Positions 16,359 through 25,761 of a DNA stretch of 64,000 nt are shown here, in pieces. The stretch's first letter is position 1. The number at the start of each line of letters is the position of its first letter. The translations under genes were made by a program, and so were the position numbers. The notes under the pieces are model-generated. The model worked only from the letters and a program-made list of their open reading frames with translations. It did not search any database and was not told the DNA's origin. Origin of the DNA: Novosphingobium sp. AP12 (GTDB lineage: Bacteria; Pseudomonadota; Alphaproteobacteria; Sphingomonadales; Sphingomonadaceae); assembly GCF_000281975.1 (NCBI RefSeq), contig NZ_AKKE01000070.1, positions 1-64,000 of the forward strand, given 5' to 3'.

Positions 16359-17693
16359 GTGACCAATCGAACCTCTGTCGCTCGCCATCCAGTAGCAAAA
16401 CTAGCCGTTGCCGGTGCCATCGGATGCACAATTGCGTCGTTCTACGCGCCGCCCGCGGCTGCCCAGGCCGCAGAGTCGATCATTGTCACGCCCGTCTTGC
16501 CATTAGGGTACGACGCGTATCTGGAACACTCAGTCAGTCAACAAGGTGATGGAGAATGGGCCGCGTTGGGCGTGCCCGTTGAATCGTTCGTACTTTTCCC
16601 CGAAGTCACCGTCGGCCAAAGCGTGACAACGAATACCTACTCCAGCGGTGCCAATGCAAAAGCGAGCGCGATCGAAATTCTGTCGCCGAAGCTGGTCGCT
16701 CGATCGGACTGGTCGCGTCACGCTCTGGTGCTCAACGCAAGCGGAACCTTCAAACGTTTCGTGGGGCAATCGCGGCGCAATGAGGATGTCTGGGACCTTT
16801 CAGCAACGAGTGATCTTGACGTAACCGGCGAGCTACGTCTCGAATTTATCGCGCGCGCAAGTCAACTTGCTCTCAATCGCTTCTCCGGCGAAGTTCAACT
16901 CGACGCGGCCTCCGTCGTAACGATCCGCCAAGACCAACTGTCAGCGAGCGCTACCTATAGATCTGGGCATGCTCGTAGTGTAGTTACGGCGGAATATTTC
17001 AATTTTCGTTACGGCCAGCTGCTGCTGACGGACGGGACCACCCGCGACCAGTCAAATCTGAACCATGATGCCAAACGGTTGACTGGCCAGTTTGAATACA
17101 GCTTTACTCCTGATTTGACGCTGTTCACCCAGGCGACTTATGCGGACTTTTCGTTCGACTCCGTCATAATTCCCACAACGCAGAATGCTTCATCATCCGG
17201 CACTCGCGTTATTGCAGGTGGGATATTGTCTATCGCCGGCCTCGGACGAGCAACGGTTTCGGCAGGGTATGCCTGGCGCGATTACGATCGCAATGGACTA
17301 AAATCTGTAAGTGGCCCATCAGCAGAAGCGCGACTGGAATTCTTTCCATCGCCTCTGACTACCGTCACGATTGATTTCGGTCGGCGCCTAGCTGATGCGA
17401 GGCTTATTGATAGCTCAGCCTTCAATATGAGTTATGTCAAACTCAGGCTTGACCATGCCCTCTTACGAAATCTCAAGTTGGCTGCTGAAGGCAACGTCGC
17501 GCGGCAAAGTTATTTGAATTCACAGCAGGTCTCGCGCATCCAGAATGCGCTTTTTAGCGCCACTTATCTCGCTTCGCGGCGATTTGAACTGAGTGGCGCC
17601 ATTTCTTATTCAACGCGTCGCTCGACGCCGGTCAGCACAAACAGTAATGTTGATGAGCTGGTTGGCGGTGTCGCAGCGACATTCAAGCTTTAG
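16359..17693 (+). CDS. Outer-membrane beta-barrel protein of the EPS export operon
   Basis: 444 residues from GTG 16359. The frame is open further up into the OPX gene, but this start gives a clean signal peptide (HPVAKLAVAGAIGCTIASFYAPPAAAQA). The rest has alternating amphipathic strands with aromatic girdles throughout and ends in the hydrophobic strand GGVAATFKL, as expected for a barrel. It resembles the porin-like proteins next to Wza-type genes in sphingomonad EPS loci. Likely the outer-membrane pore that complements the short OPX protein. Position between OPX and Wzc supports this; exact strand number not counted. Confidence 0.75.
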   Translation: MTNRTSVARHPVAKLAVAGAIGCTIASFYAPPAAAQAAESIIVTPVLPLGYDAYLEHSVSQQGDGEWAALGVPVESFVLFPEVTVGQSVTTNTYSSGANAKASAIEILSPKLVARSDWSRHALVLNASGTFKRFVGQSRRNEDVWDLSATSDLDVTGELRLEFIARASQLALNRFSGEVQLDAASVVTIRQDQLSASATYRSGHARSVVTAEYFNFRYGQLLLTDGTTRDQSNLNHDAKRLTGQFEYSFTPDLTLFTQATYADFSFDSVIIPTTQNASSSGTRVIAGGILSIAGLGRATVSAGYAWRDYDRNGLKSVSGPSAEARLEFFPSPLTTVTIDFGRRLADARLIDSSAFNMSYVKLRLDHALLRNLKLAAEGNVARQSYLNSQQVSRIQNALFSATYLASRRFELSGAISYSTRRSTPVSTNSNVDELVGGVAATFKL

Positions 17694-17718
17694 AATCGAC
17701 GGAAGAGCAGGTCCGGAC

Positions 17719-19845
17719 ATGGAAATTGCACTAGCACAGCAAAATGATGCTACGCTCGCCGAACTCCTCGGTCGTGCGCGGGACACCCTTCAGCGTAGGT
17801 GGAAGACCTTCGCAGTAGTTGCGCTCGGCATCTTTGTCGTTCTCGCGGTAGCGGTCTTCTTCCTGAAGCCCAATTACACTGCAACAGTCCATGTTCGCAT
17901 CGATCCGACCCGTGATCCTGTCGCGACTCAACGTGGCGATGCTAAGTCTAGCCTTTCCGACGAGTCAATCGATACGGAAGTTTCTGCCTTCTATTCGCTC
18001 GCTCTCGCCAAGACCGTGGTCGACGAACTTCGCCTCACCAACGACGCCGCATTTGCTCCGTCGAACGATGACCCGCTGATTCGAACCAGTGAAGACAGAA
18101 AGACCGCGGTCGCAACGACCCTCCTCCGCAAACTCGCGGTTTTCCGCGAACAGCAGACCTACGTCTTGAACGTCGCATTCGAAGATCGCGATCCCGTGAA
18201 GGCCGCCCAGATCGCAAACTCGTTTGCCTCCAATTATATCAAGGGCGCGGTGGGCTCCCGGACCAGCGTCGCTTCTGCCCAAGCGCAATGGTACCGCGAG
18301 CAGCTCGCCGAACTGAGCGGCCAAATCGCACAGGCTGATGGCGCTGCCGCGCGTTTCAAAGCCGCGCACGGGCTTACCGTAGGAACGGTTGACGGGTCAT
18401 TCCAGGGCACCATCACTGACCAGCAGGTGCCATCCCTGGCAGCAAGCCTCGCAGACGCAGAATCGTCTGCGGCTGCAGCAAAAGCGGAATATCAGGCTGC
18501 ACGGGCTCAGTCCGCACGCGCCGGTTCCGGCTCGGTCGGCGCCGTGCTGCAGTCTCCGATAATTGCACAGTTGCAGGCGCAGCGGGCTACCGCCGTCCAG
18601 CAGCAAACGCAGGCGGCGGCACAATATGGCCCCCGACATCCGGTCAGCCGGCAGAATGCTGATAACGTCGCGTCCATCGACAGACAGATTGCTGCCGCCA
18701 GCTCCCGCGTGATATCTTCCCTAGGCTCTGCAGCTGCATCAGCTGATGCCCGTGCCGCAAGTCTTCGAACGGCCCTCGGCCAAGTCGAGAATGTACGTAC
18801 CGAACAAGCTCGCGCCAGCGTGGTTGCCAATACGCTTGATCGTGATGCCCAGACCAAACGCGACCTTTACAAGCAACTGAGCGAAGAGGCGCAGGGTAGC
18901 TTGCAGGCATCGCAAAATTCGATGTCTAGCGCGACGATTGTCGATCAGGCGATCCCGCCCAAAGAACCCAGTTCGCCGAACAAGCCGCTTTATCTGGCCC
19001 TTGCTGCAATATTGGGTGCTATGGCCGGCGCTGCTACGATCGCCATTCAGGAAATGCTCTCGGGCTCAATCCGTAGTACTGAAGACATCGAGGAAAAGCT
19101 GGGACTGCGCATGCTCGCTGCAGTTCCCTATGTCGAGGACAAGCATCCGGCATCGCTCCTGATGGACCGGCCAACATCGTTCTATGCAGAATCGTTCCGC
19201 ATCGCGCGTACCGCTCTGTTTGGCTCCAAGGGATGGCCGGCGGAAACGCCGATTATTGCCTTCACCTCGTCGCTTCCTGGAGACGGTAAGACAACTTCGT
19301 CGCTTGCCTTTGCCCGCTCGCTTTCTGACACCGAGCGTAGGACCCTTCTGATCGATTGCGACGTGCGGCGCGCAGCCATGCAGGAAGCCTCGGGGATCAA
19401 TCCAGGGAAACTGGACCTCATCGCCTATCTGCAAGGCAGAGCCAATCCGGATGAGATCACTATCAAGACGGATAGTCCGCACCTCGATGTGATCATGGTC
19501 AATGCTCCCTTCTTCAACAGCACCAATCTGTTTGAGAGCGATCGTATGGCGCGTTTGCTGGAAGTGGCGAGACAGAACTATGATCAGATCGTGCTCGATC
19601 TCCCACCGATCGTCGGCCTCGCCGATGGCCGAAACCTCGCTGCACTTGCGGATGCAATTGTCTTCGTGGTGAAATGGAACTCCACCCCACTGCCGGCCGC
19701 CCGCAATGCCCTCGACGCCCTCCAAGCAATTGGGCGGGAGCCCGCAGGCGTCCTCGTCAACGCAGTCGCCGAGACTTCAGGCATGCTGGCTGGCGGCTAT
19801 TATCTCGACCGTTACTCGAACTATTATCAGTCGACCTCATCCTGA
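17719..19845 (+). CDS. Wzc-like polysaccharide co-polymerase and tyrosine autokinase (first copy)
   Basis: 708 residues from ATG 17719. N-terminal Wzz domain with TM1 at about 31-50, a long Ala/Gln-rich coiled-coil periplasmic part, a Pro-rich segment (PPKEPSSPNKP) leading into TM2, then the cytoplasmic BY-kinase: Walker A SSLPGDGKTTSS, Walker A' TLLIDCDVRR, Walker B QIVLDLPP, and a Tyr-rich tail (YYLDRYSNYY) as phosphorylation cluster. It controls chain length and export of polysaccharide in the inner membrane with OPX and barrel partners. Walker B is LDLPP rather than the usual VD(S/T)PP. Frame continues upstream into the barrel gene, but ATG 17719 fits the family start. Confidence 0.92.
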   Translation: MEIALAQQNDATLAELLGRARDTLQRRWKTFAVVALGIFVVLAVAVFFLKPNYTATVHVRIDPTRDPVATQRGDAKSSLSDESIDTEVSAFYSLALAKTVVDELRLTNDAAFAPSNDDPLIRTSEDRKTAVATTLLRKLAVFREQQTYVLNVAFEDRDPVKAAQIANSFASNYIKGAVGSRTSVASAQAQWYREQLAELSGQIAQADGAAARFKAAHGLTVGTVDGSFQGTITDQQVPSLAASLADAESSAAAAKAEYQAARAQSARAGSGSVGAVLQSPIIAQLQAQRATAVQQQTQAAAQYGPRHPVSRQNADNVASIDRQIAAASSRVISSLGSAAASADARAASLRTALGQVENVRTEQARASVVANTLDRDAQTKRDLYKQLSEEAQGSLQASQNSMSSATIVDQAIPPKEPSSPNKPLYLALAAILGAMAGAATIAIQEMLSGSIRSTEDIEEKLGLRMLAAVPYVEDKHPASLLMDRPTSFYAESFRIARTALFGSKGWPAETPIIAFTSSLPGDGKTTSSLAFARSLSDTERRTLLIDCDVRRAAMQEASGINPGKLDLIAYLQGRANPDEITIKTDSPHLDVIMVNAPFFNSTNLFESDRMARLLEVARQNYDQIVLDLPPIVGLADGRNLAALADAIVFVVKWNSTPLPAARNALDALQAIGREPAGVLVNAVAETSGMLAGGYYLDRYSNYYQSTSS

Positions 19846-19882
19846 CGGATAGGCTCCGCCGTCGGCAAAGGCAGAACTGACG

Positions 19883-21139
19883 GTGGGCCTAAAGTCTTTA
19901 CTCGCCGGTGATCTGGGTAGGTATTTCGCGGCCCTACTCGGATCTGCCGGTAGCTCCGGTGCCCAGTTTCTGCTGACGCTTGTCCTGCTAAAAGGACTGG
20001 CAGCGGAGCAGTTCGGTCAATTTGCGTTTCTCTGGTTAGTGGCGCAGTTCATCTGGGCACTGGGTGGAGCTTTATTCTCCGCCCCTTTGGCGCGGATAGT
20101 TTCCCAAAACTCCGCTGTGCAAGACCCCGTAGCGCAGGCCACGACATGGATGCAGCTCTGCTTCGGCATTGCATCCATGTTTGGCGGATACGCCTTGGCG
20201 TCCAAAGCAGGTCAGGACAGTGCTTCGTCGCTCGCCTACGCTACGCTCGTGCTGGTCGGGGGATTGCGGCTTTACGGACGGGTCGCGTCCTATGCGCACG
20301 CCCAGCAAAAGGCTGTCGTTACATCCGACGGACTTTTTACGATCTGCGTTCTTGCCCTGACCGCCCTGCTGTATTTCGTTGAAACTCCAGATGCCACAGT
20401 AGCGTTTCTGATCCTTGGCGCAGGCAATTTGATCGGCGTCATCGCGCTCTTCCGCTCCTATGGTTTTGGCCTGCGATTCCCCGGCGTCGGCCCATTGCTT
20501 CAGAATTACCGGCACGTTTGGTCCCGATATTCATCGTGGTCCCTCCTTGGTGTGATTGCCACAGAGACTACTGCCAATGCGCATAGTTACGTCGTGACTT
20601 TCGCCTTGGGTCCGGCTGCATTCGGTCCCATCGCCGCTAGCAGCGTGTTGATACGCCCTGCCGTGGTCGGCCTAAATGCTCTTTCCGAATTCGAGCGTGC
20701 ACGAATGTCCCGCATCACCGGCAGTGACCAACACTCAAGGCTGCGCAGGGCCCGGCAGCTCTTCCGCGCCGCCGCATTTACGTTCTGGGTGGTCACAGCC
20801 GTTTTCACTTACTGCGTTCTGACCTATGCCAGTGAACGGATGTTTGGTCCTGGCTACGCTCGAAATGCGGTACTTGTGGGCGCCTGGCTCTGGACAGCGC
20901 TTCTCTTGATCCGTGTCCTATACCTTCCTGAAACGACTGAAATGCAGTCTCATGGGGCATTCGCGGAATTGGCTTGGCCCCGCATATGGTCAGCTCCTTT
21001 CAGTATTTGCGGCGTCATACTGCTCCTTCAAGTCGCGCAGCCGGTATGGTCCCTTGCAGCCATCTGTCTGGGAGAGCTTATCTCAGGTTTCTTGTTGTTA
21101 GGTGCGCACAGGAAGGTCTCTAAGAGGTTCACGACGTGA
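19883..21139 (+). CDS. Wzx-like polysaccharide flippase
   Basis: 418 residues from GTG 19883, with about twelve hydrophobic segments and the opening AALLGSAGSSGAQFLLTLVLLKGLAAEQFGQFAFLW, typical of MATE/MOP-type polysaccharide biosynthesis proteins. It would flip undecaprenyl-linked oligosaccharide repeats to the periplasmic side. The stop overlaps the GTG of the GT2 gene (GTGA, 21136-21139), so translation is coupled. Apparent GC of this and the next few genes is lower than in the trehalose block. Confidence 0.78.
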   Translation: MGLKSLLAGDLGRYFAALLGSAGSSGAQFLLTLVLLKGLAAEQFGQFAFLWLVAQFIWALGGALFSAPLARIVSQNSAVQDPVAQATTWMQLCFGIASMFGGYALASKAGQDSASSLAYATLVLVGGLRLYGRVASYAHAQQKAVVTSDGLFTICVLALTALLYFVETPDATVAFLILGAGNLIGVIALFRSYGFGLRFPGVGPLLQNYRHVWSRYSSWSLLGVIATETTANAHSYVVTFALGPAAFGPIAASSVLIRPAVVGLNALSEFERARMSRITGSDQHSRLRRARQLFRAAAFTFWVVTAVFTYCVLTYASERMFGPGYARNAVLVGAWLWTALLLIRVLYLPETTEMQSHGAFAELAWPRIWSAPFSICGVILLLQVAQPVWSLAAICLGELISGFLLLGAHRKVSKRFTT

Positions 21140-22152
21140 CAATCACGATCGCAATCAAAGCCTACAATGAACAGGAGCATATCGCTGCGGCCCTGGAGAG
21201 CGCACTGCTTGTAAGCGAACGCCTTTCCGGACGGGTCGTACTCGCCGACAGTGCGTCCACCGATGCCACAGTCGACATTGCTAGCAGATATCCCGTGCAG
21301 ATCCTCCAGATGACGGACGGTGATCGCAGGTCCTGCGGCGCGGCAGCCCAGCTTGCCTTCCAGGGTGTCGATACGCCCTATTTCTATTTGATGGACGGGG
21401 ACATGCGTCTCGATGAAACCTTCATCGCAGAAGCGTTGGAATGGCTTGATGCCCATCCTGACTGCGCCGGCGTCGGAGGGGCCGTCGTGGAGACACTGCT
21501 GGCGAACCCGGAGTTCAAAATCCGCAACAAGGCAATGGGCCGTGAACATCACCGGCGGACAGGATTAGTCGACAGACTTGATGGCGGGGGCCTGTATCGA
21601 ACCAACGCCATTCGCGAGGCAGGGTACTTTGCTCATCAGGCCCTGAAATCATATGAGGAGTTTGACCTCGCTGCGCGTCTTCAGGCGAGAGGCTGGAGGC
21701 TTGCACGCCTACCGGTCAGGGCGGTAGAGCATACCGGGCATAAAAAGTCCGGTTTCGCAATGCTGCGCTTCCGGTTTTCATCGGGGCAAATGGGAGGCGC
21801 TGGCGCGGTTCTTCGGGCTGCCCTGGGCGAACCCCATCTTGGGTTCGTGCTCAAACACCTCACGCAGCTTAGAGTCTTTCTGACGATTCTCGTCTGGTGG
21901 ATCGCACTGCCTGTTGCCTTGCTGACGGGGGGCGCGCTCGTCGCTCTAGCAATGCTTCTGGCGCCGTTGGGGTTTCTGGCATTGCGCCGAAAGTCGGTTC
22001 ATTTAGGAGCGTATTCGTTCGTCTACTGGAACCTGTGCACACTCGCCAGTTTACACTCCCTCATGACACGGCAGCCTCGGCCTCACCCTGTCGCTTTCCG
22101 CGAAATCAAATCTATACCGATCACTTCAGGGTCTGTTCGAAAGTCGCACTGA
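21136..22152 (+). CDS. Family 2 glycosyltransferase, membrane-associated
   Basis: 338 residues. N-terminal GT-A fold: IAIKAYNEQEHIAAAL, VLADSASTDAT, and YLMDGDMRLD as the DxD-type nucleotide-sugar/metal site; DGGGLYRTNAIREAGYF follows. Two or three hydrophobic segments near 240-290 anchor it to the membrane. Sugar donor and acceptor unknown. Translationally coupled to the flippase upstream. Its 3' end overlaps the convergent GT4 gene by 32 bp. Confidence 0.88.
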   Translation: MTITIAIKAYNEQEHIAAALESALLVSERLSGRVVLADSASTDATVDIASRYPVQILQMTDGDRRSCGAAAQLAFQGVDTPYFYLMDGDMRLDETFIAEALEWLDAHPDCAGVGGAVVETLLANPEFKIRNKAMGREHHRRTGLVDRLDGGGLYRTNAIREAGYFAHQALKSYEEFDLAARLQARGWRLARLPVRAVEHTGHKKSGFAMLRFRFSSGQMGGAGAVLRAALGEPHLGFVLKHLTQLRVFLTILVWWIALPVALLTGGALVALAMLLAPLGFLALRRKSVHLGAYSFVYWNLCTLASLHSLMTRQPRPHPVAFREIKSIPITSGSVRKSH

Positions 22153-23212
22153 GCGCTGAAACGACAGTCGGCCAGCCATAAGTGGCGCGGGTACGAATTC
22201 TTGCCTGCGCCTGCTGTTCGCGGAGGCTTTCCTTGTCGAGACTGCTGATCCACTCACACGCATCCGCCACGGCCCTGGCATTCGCTACTACGTGCCCCCC
22301 AAGCTTGGTCACCATGTGCTTGGCACCGGCCATGTTCCTGATTATTGGCAAGGTACCGCAAGCCAGGGCTTCAAGCACGATAAGCGGAAAGCTGTCTATG
22401 GCTGATAGATGGACAAGAACGTCCGCATCACGAAGCGCTTGCTGCATGTCAGCCTCACTCAGCCAGTCGACCATCTCGACCTCGCTTTCCAGGTCAGATG
22501 CGGCAATCATCTCTCGCATGCGCTTCATAGTCGCCTCATCAGAACGACCGATGAGCTGAGCATTGAAAGCAATCCCTCGCTCGCGCAGGCATGCGCAGAC
22601 TTCGAGCATCTGAAATGAACCCTTGTCTGCCGAAAACCGCCCCGCGTGGATTAGACGCAGTCGGCGTTTCTCGACGCTCGCGCCAGCAGGCGGATCGACC
22701 AATGCAGATCCAGGAAGAAAGGTCGAGACGGTCGACAGTACGGCTCCGTTAGGGAGGCTGATCTCACGATCCTGGTCGTCGAACAATAGCCCTATACGAT
22801 CCGCGATACCCAGTAGGGTCCGGCACAGAAATCGACGCCATGCCACTGTTTGCATCCGACTGTTCGCACCAAAATGCGGCGTCACAAGGGTCGGCAATCC
22901 AAGCAATTTTGCCACGAGCAGATACATGAGATCCGGAAGATTGCTGACTTGAACCCAGACCAGGTCTATCCTTCGCCGCGCTCTCGCGAGTGCCATAAAT
23001 GCCCGTCCCATGTACCAGGCATCTCTAAGGCTCATGTAGGCTGTGTTAGCAGCCAACTGATTAACCGTAAGCCCTTGCCCATAGCTTTCGAGCGCAAGCA
23101 GGGCGCGATCACAATAGGATTCAAGACCCCCCGGATGATCAGGGGTGCCGCCGACGAGCCACACATGGACGCCCGCTGCCCCCTGCGGCCTTTCATGTTC
23201 CTCATCAACCAT
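22121..23212 (-). CDS. GT4-type glycosyltransferase
   Basis: 363 residues from ATG 23212; the open frame extends to 23290 within the upstream gene. GT-B fold: VWLVGGTPDHPGGLESYCDRALLAL at the N-terminus with the GG(L/I)E loop, LIHAGRFSADKGSFQMLEVC as start of the C-terminal Rossmann domain, and DADVLVHLSAIDSFPLIVLEALACGTLPI, the E-x7-E motif of retaining GT4 enzymes. Minus strand, last gene of the run PssD-PssE-polymerase-GT4; its start overlaps the polymerase stop by 8 bp. Confidence 0.88.
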   Translation of the reverse strand: MVDEEHERPQGAAGVHVWLVGGTPDHPGGLESYCDRALLALESYGQGLTVNQLAANTAYMSLRDAWYMGRAFMALARARRRIDLVWVQVSNLPDLMYLLVAKLLGLPTLVTPHFGANSRMQTVAWRRFLCRTLLGIADRIGLLFDDQDREISLPNGAVLSTVSTFLPGSALVDPPAGASVEKRRLRLIHAGRFSADKGSFQMLEVCACLRERGIAFNAQLIGRSDEATMKRMREMIAASDLESEVEMVDWLSEADMQQALRDADVLVHLSAIDSFPLIVLEALACGTLPIIRNMAGAKHMVTKLGGHVVANARAVADACEWISSLDKESLREQQAQARIRTRATYGWPTVVSALSATFEQTLK

Positions 23213-24608
23213 CGCTGGAATCAGGGTTCTTTTCGTCCCGGTTCGCCCAACTGAACAGATCCGCGCCTCCGGCCGCAACTCCCCTTCCACCTGCCGTGAC
23301 GGACCATATCAGCGCAAGGTTGATCATCAGAAAAACCTGACCGATGCTATCTCTGTCGAAGAGGCTGCTCTCGGTCGCATTATGACCGATGGCAAAAACC
23401 ATTACGCTCATTAGGAGCGCGCCCGCCTGGGCCCTGTTCTGCCGCCAATTCATGAGCCGGACAATCGGCATGATGATTGCCGCGAAAACCACCAAACCAA
23501 GACCAACCGGCCCGATCGTCACAAGCAGGTCAAGGTAGCCGTTGTGACCTTCATACACGTTGAGCAGCCAGTCCGAGCCATATTGATTGATTGGACTGGC
23601 AGGACCGATGTTCCAGAACGATCCGTAGCCAGCGCCAAAAAACGGGAAATTTCGGTAAAAATTCCACATGGCCGCCCAGATAACCGTTCGGCCAGTAAAG
23701 GCAGCGGGATCATTTAACGTCCGTAAAAACGGATCTGAATAGACGTTTTGAACAATTGCCCCAACGAGGGTCAAAATCACTACTGCGCCAATCGCCAATG
23801 GCCTGTATTTAAAGCGATACCAGGAATAAAGAAATCCAATCACAAGAGCAGCGCCGCATACTGCGACCGACGTCCGCGAACTGGTAAACCACAGAAAGTA
23901 AGATGCGACCCCGATGACAGCCAGCTGGACCAACCGCGGCATCTCATTTCTATCGAAAGTGAAAAGCAGAACGGTCAAGGCTGCCACTAGCCCTGCCATG
24001 TTCTTATGCCCCATGATGCCGCGCCAGTCACCCTTGAGGGAATCCTCGCCAAGAGGGTCAAAATTATGAATAGCGATAGAAGGGTAATAAAACACCGCAA
24101 TAAGATTTGCGATCAACAGGATAACTAGAGAAGAGCGTACAAGAAAAAGCGTAGCTCGGTATCCAAGCTGCCTGACGATCACAAAACAAGACCATAAAAC
24201 CATAGTAAGCAAAATGACACGGCGAACCGAAATCCGAGGATCGAAGGCCCAAGTGACACTTAACCAGCACCATACAATTGCTATGATAATTGGGACCGGC
24301 ACCACGGCCAAACGGCGCCAAACCTTGGTGGCACGCACGCTGTAAGCGGCCAACAGTGCTATTGCGATATACCCTAATTGCCGAACGAGTTGGCCGCCAC
24401 CCGAAACGCCCTCAGATTCATAGGTCATAAGTGGCCCGAGAAGCGTGAGAGTTAGCAGCGCACAGAATGCCACGACCAGCGCGCCCACTTTGACCGGCGC
24501 CTCTGATGTCTTTGATCGGGAGCGCCGACGTCGACCGATGGGATTGCCACCCTCACTTGTGCGGCGAACTTCGGGCGCCTGAGCTGTACGACTGGAGACG
24601 CGCGGCAA
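23205..24608 (-). CDS. O-antigen ligase/Wzy-like polymerase (first copy)
   Basis: 467 residues from a TTG at 24608, two bases past the stop of the PssE-type gene and preceded by AAGAGG. The longer frame back to 24668 lies within that gene. About 11-12 hydrophobic segments follow a basic N-terminal tail (GRRRRSRSK). The large periplasmic loop carries GDWRGIMGHKNMAG and AAFTGRTVIWAAMWNFYRNFPFFGAGYGSFW, typical of the Wzy_C/O-antigen ligase superfamily. Likely polymerises undecaprenyl-linked repeats in the periplasm; ligase activity is the alternative, though sphingomonads commonly lack classical LPS. Confidence 0.85.
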   Translation of the reverse strand: MPRVSSRTAQAPEVRRTSEGGNPIGRRRRSRSKTSEAPVKVGALVVAFCALLTLTLLGPLMTYESEGVSGGGQLVRQLGYIAIALLAAYSVRATKVWRRLAVVPVPIIIAIVWCWLSVTWAFDPRISVRRVILLTMVLWSCFVIVRQLGYRATLFLVRSSLVILLIANLIAVFYYPSIAIHNFDPLGEDSLKGDWRGIMGHKNMAGLVAALTVLLFTFDRNEMPRLVQLAVIGVASYFLWFTSSRTSVAVCGAALVIGFLYSWYRFKYRPLAIGAVVILTLVGAIVQNVYSDPFLRTLNDPAAFTGRTVIWAAMWNFYRNFPFFGAGYGSFWNIGPASPINQYGSDWLLNVYEGHNGYLDLLVTIGPVGLGLVVFAAIIMPIVRLMNWRQNRAQAGALLMSVMVFAIGHNATESSLFDRDSIGQVFLMINLALIWSVTAGGRGVAAGGADLFSWANRDEKNPDSSDG

Positions 24609-24609
24609 A

Positions 24610-25095
24610 TTAGACCTCTTTAGCAATAGTTCCGAGGAACGCGGAGATGGTCGCACATAGCATAGCATTGTTACCGCTCTTTGTTCGCGGCGTCGATGGC
24701 TGCGGCGGGCTCATGATGAGAGCCCGAAGTTCCTCTGCGCTGGTCGCGAAACCAACCCCTTCACGCCCCGCCAGTGCGCGGATGGTTGCCATTTGGTGGT
24801 CGTTGCGATGCTCTGCCAGTGACGCTGATCGAGGGAAGAGTATTAAGCTTTTGCCATGGCGCTCCGCCGTAACCAGTGTGCCGATGCCGGCGTGGGCAAC
24901 GATCAGACTTGCAGACGACACGAGCTTTTCGAACTGCTGGGGAGCAATAACGCGCTGCCACTCCATGTTCCTGGGCTCGTATTTTCCCTTTCCGATCTGG
25001 GCGTAGAACGGGCCCGGCAAATCCCCGGCGAGGTCATCGACAAGGCGAACCAAACGATCGAACGGTAACTGAGTCCCGACCGTGAGCAGGATCAC
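24610..25095 (-). CDS. Glycosyltransferase catalytic subunit, PssE/Alg13-like
   Basis: 161 residues from GTG 25095, overlapping the stop of the PssD-like gene by four bases (GTGA), with GGCGGAG upstream. ILLTVGTQLPFDRLVRLVD opens the domain and VAHAGIGTLVTAERHGKSLILFPR is the GT28 C-terminal donor-binding loop, as in Alg13, PssE and the C-terminal half of MurG. Known arrangement: the PssD/Alg14-like partner anchors it to the membrane and together they form one glycosyltransferase, often glucuronosyl in bacterial EPS. The sugar is not determined here. Confidence 0.88.
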   Translation of the reverse strand: MILLTVGTQLPFDRLVRLVDDLAGDLPGPFYAQIGKGKYEPRNMEWQRVIAPQQFEKLVSSASLIVAHAGIGTLVTAERHGKSLILFPRSASLAEHRNDHQMATIRALAGREGVGFATSAEELRALIMSPPQPSTPRTKSGNNAMLCATISAFLGTIAKEV

Positions 25096-25559
25096 AGCAA
25101 TGCTCCGCCGTAAAGCTTGGAACGGCCATCGGCCAGATGAGGCCACTGCGTTAGCCACAACGAGGTAAAGGGTCGAGCGACGCGGCCACTGAGCGAGGGC
25201 TCATCCCAATTCGCGATACTGTCGACCCAGATCGTTTTTGCTCCAAACAGCCGAGCGAGAACGATGCAGAACAGCCCTGGAAGCGCGCCTGTAGTGAGCA
25301 CTACGTCAGGCCGATAGCGCTTGATCAATTTGAAGCTTGCCATCAGGCACCGCAGCGATCCCAGGAGCTGATCCCTGTTGGAATCTGGGAGTATATTGGC
25401 GTCTGCGATGCCATCCCGAACAGGAAGCAAAGGGTTTGTGGTTACATACGTCACTTCGAAAGGCTCCAACGCCGAGCGGAGCAACATCAACTCGTCCCAA
25501 TGACCGCCGCCTGATGCTACCGCCAAGAGCTTCAGATTTCCATTGCGATCGCCTCGCAT
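25092..25559 (-). CDS. Glycosyltransferase membrane subunit, PssD/Alg14-like
   Basis: 155 residues from ATG 25559 (AAAGGCAGGT precedes it). LLAVASGGGHWDELMLLRSAL is the N-terminal Alg14-type segment; VLTTGALPGLFCIVLARLFGAKTIWVDSIAN is the conserved hydrophobic core; it ends with WPHLADGRSKLYGGAL, matching the Alg14 family end. It recruits the PssE-like subunit and contributes the acceptor site at the inner membrane. Tight 4-base overlap with its partner supports a complex. Confidence 0.88.
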   Translation of the reverse strand: MRGDRNGNLKLLAVASGGGHWDELMLLRSALEPFEVTYVTTNPLLPVRDGIADANILPDSNRDQLLGSLRCLMASFKLIKRYRPDVVLTTGALPGLFCIVLARLFGAKTIWVDSIANWDEPSLSGRVARPFTSLWLTQWPHLADGRSKLYGGALL

Positions 25560-25761
25560 ACCTGCCTTTCTTCGCCTCGCGCCAGCCAGATAGGGTGGCT
25601 TGCTTTGCATCGCCGCCAGGCCAAGCCAACCAGCTCCTAGCACCGGGTCATTTCAAAAGCGATTGGTTCACGCCCCTTTCTGTCGGAGCAAGATCGAAAG
25701 CTAAGTTCCGAGCGTCCGGCACCATCGTTCCCTGCCACCAATATTCGGCCGCAAAACAAAG

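Noticed and set aside
19883..25559. Lower-GC glycosyltransferase block as a recent mobile island
   Set aside because: No integrase, IS, tRNA or flanking repeats; reduced GC is common in polysaccharide loci and is not proof of recent transfer.
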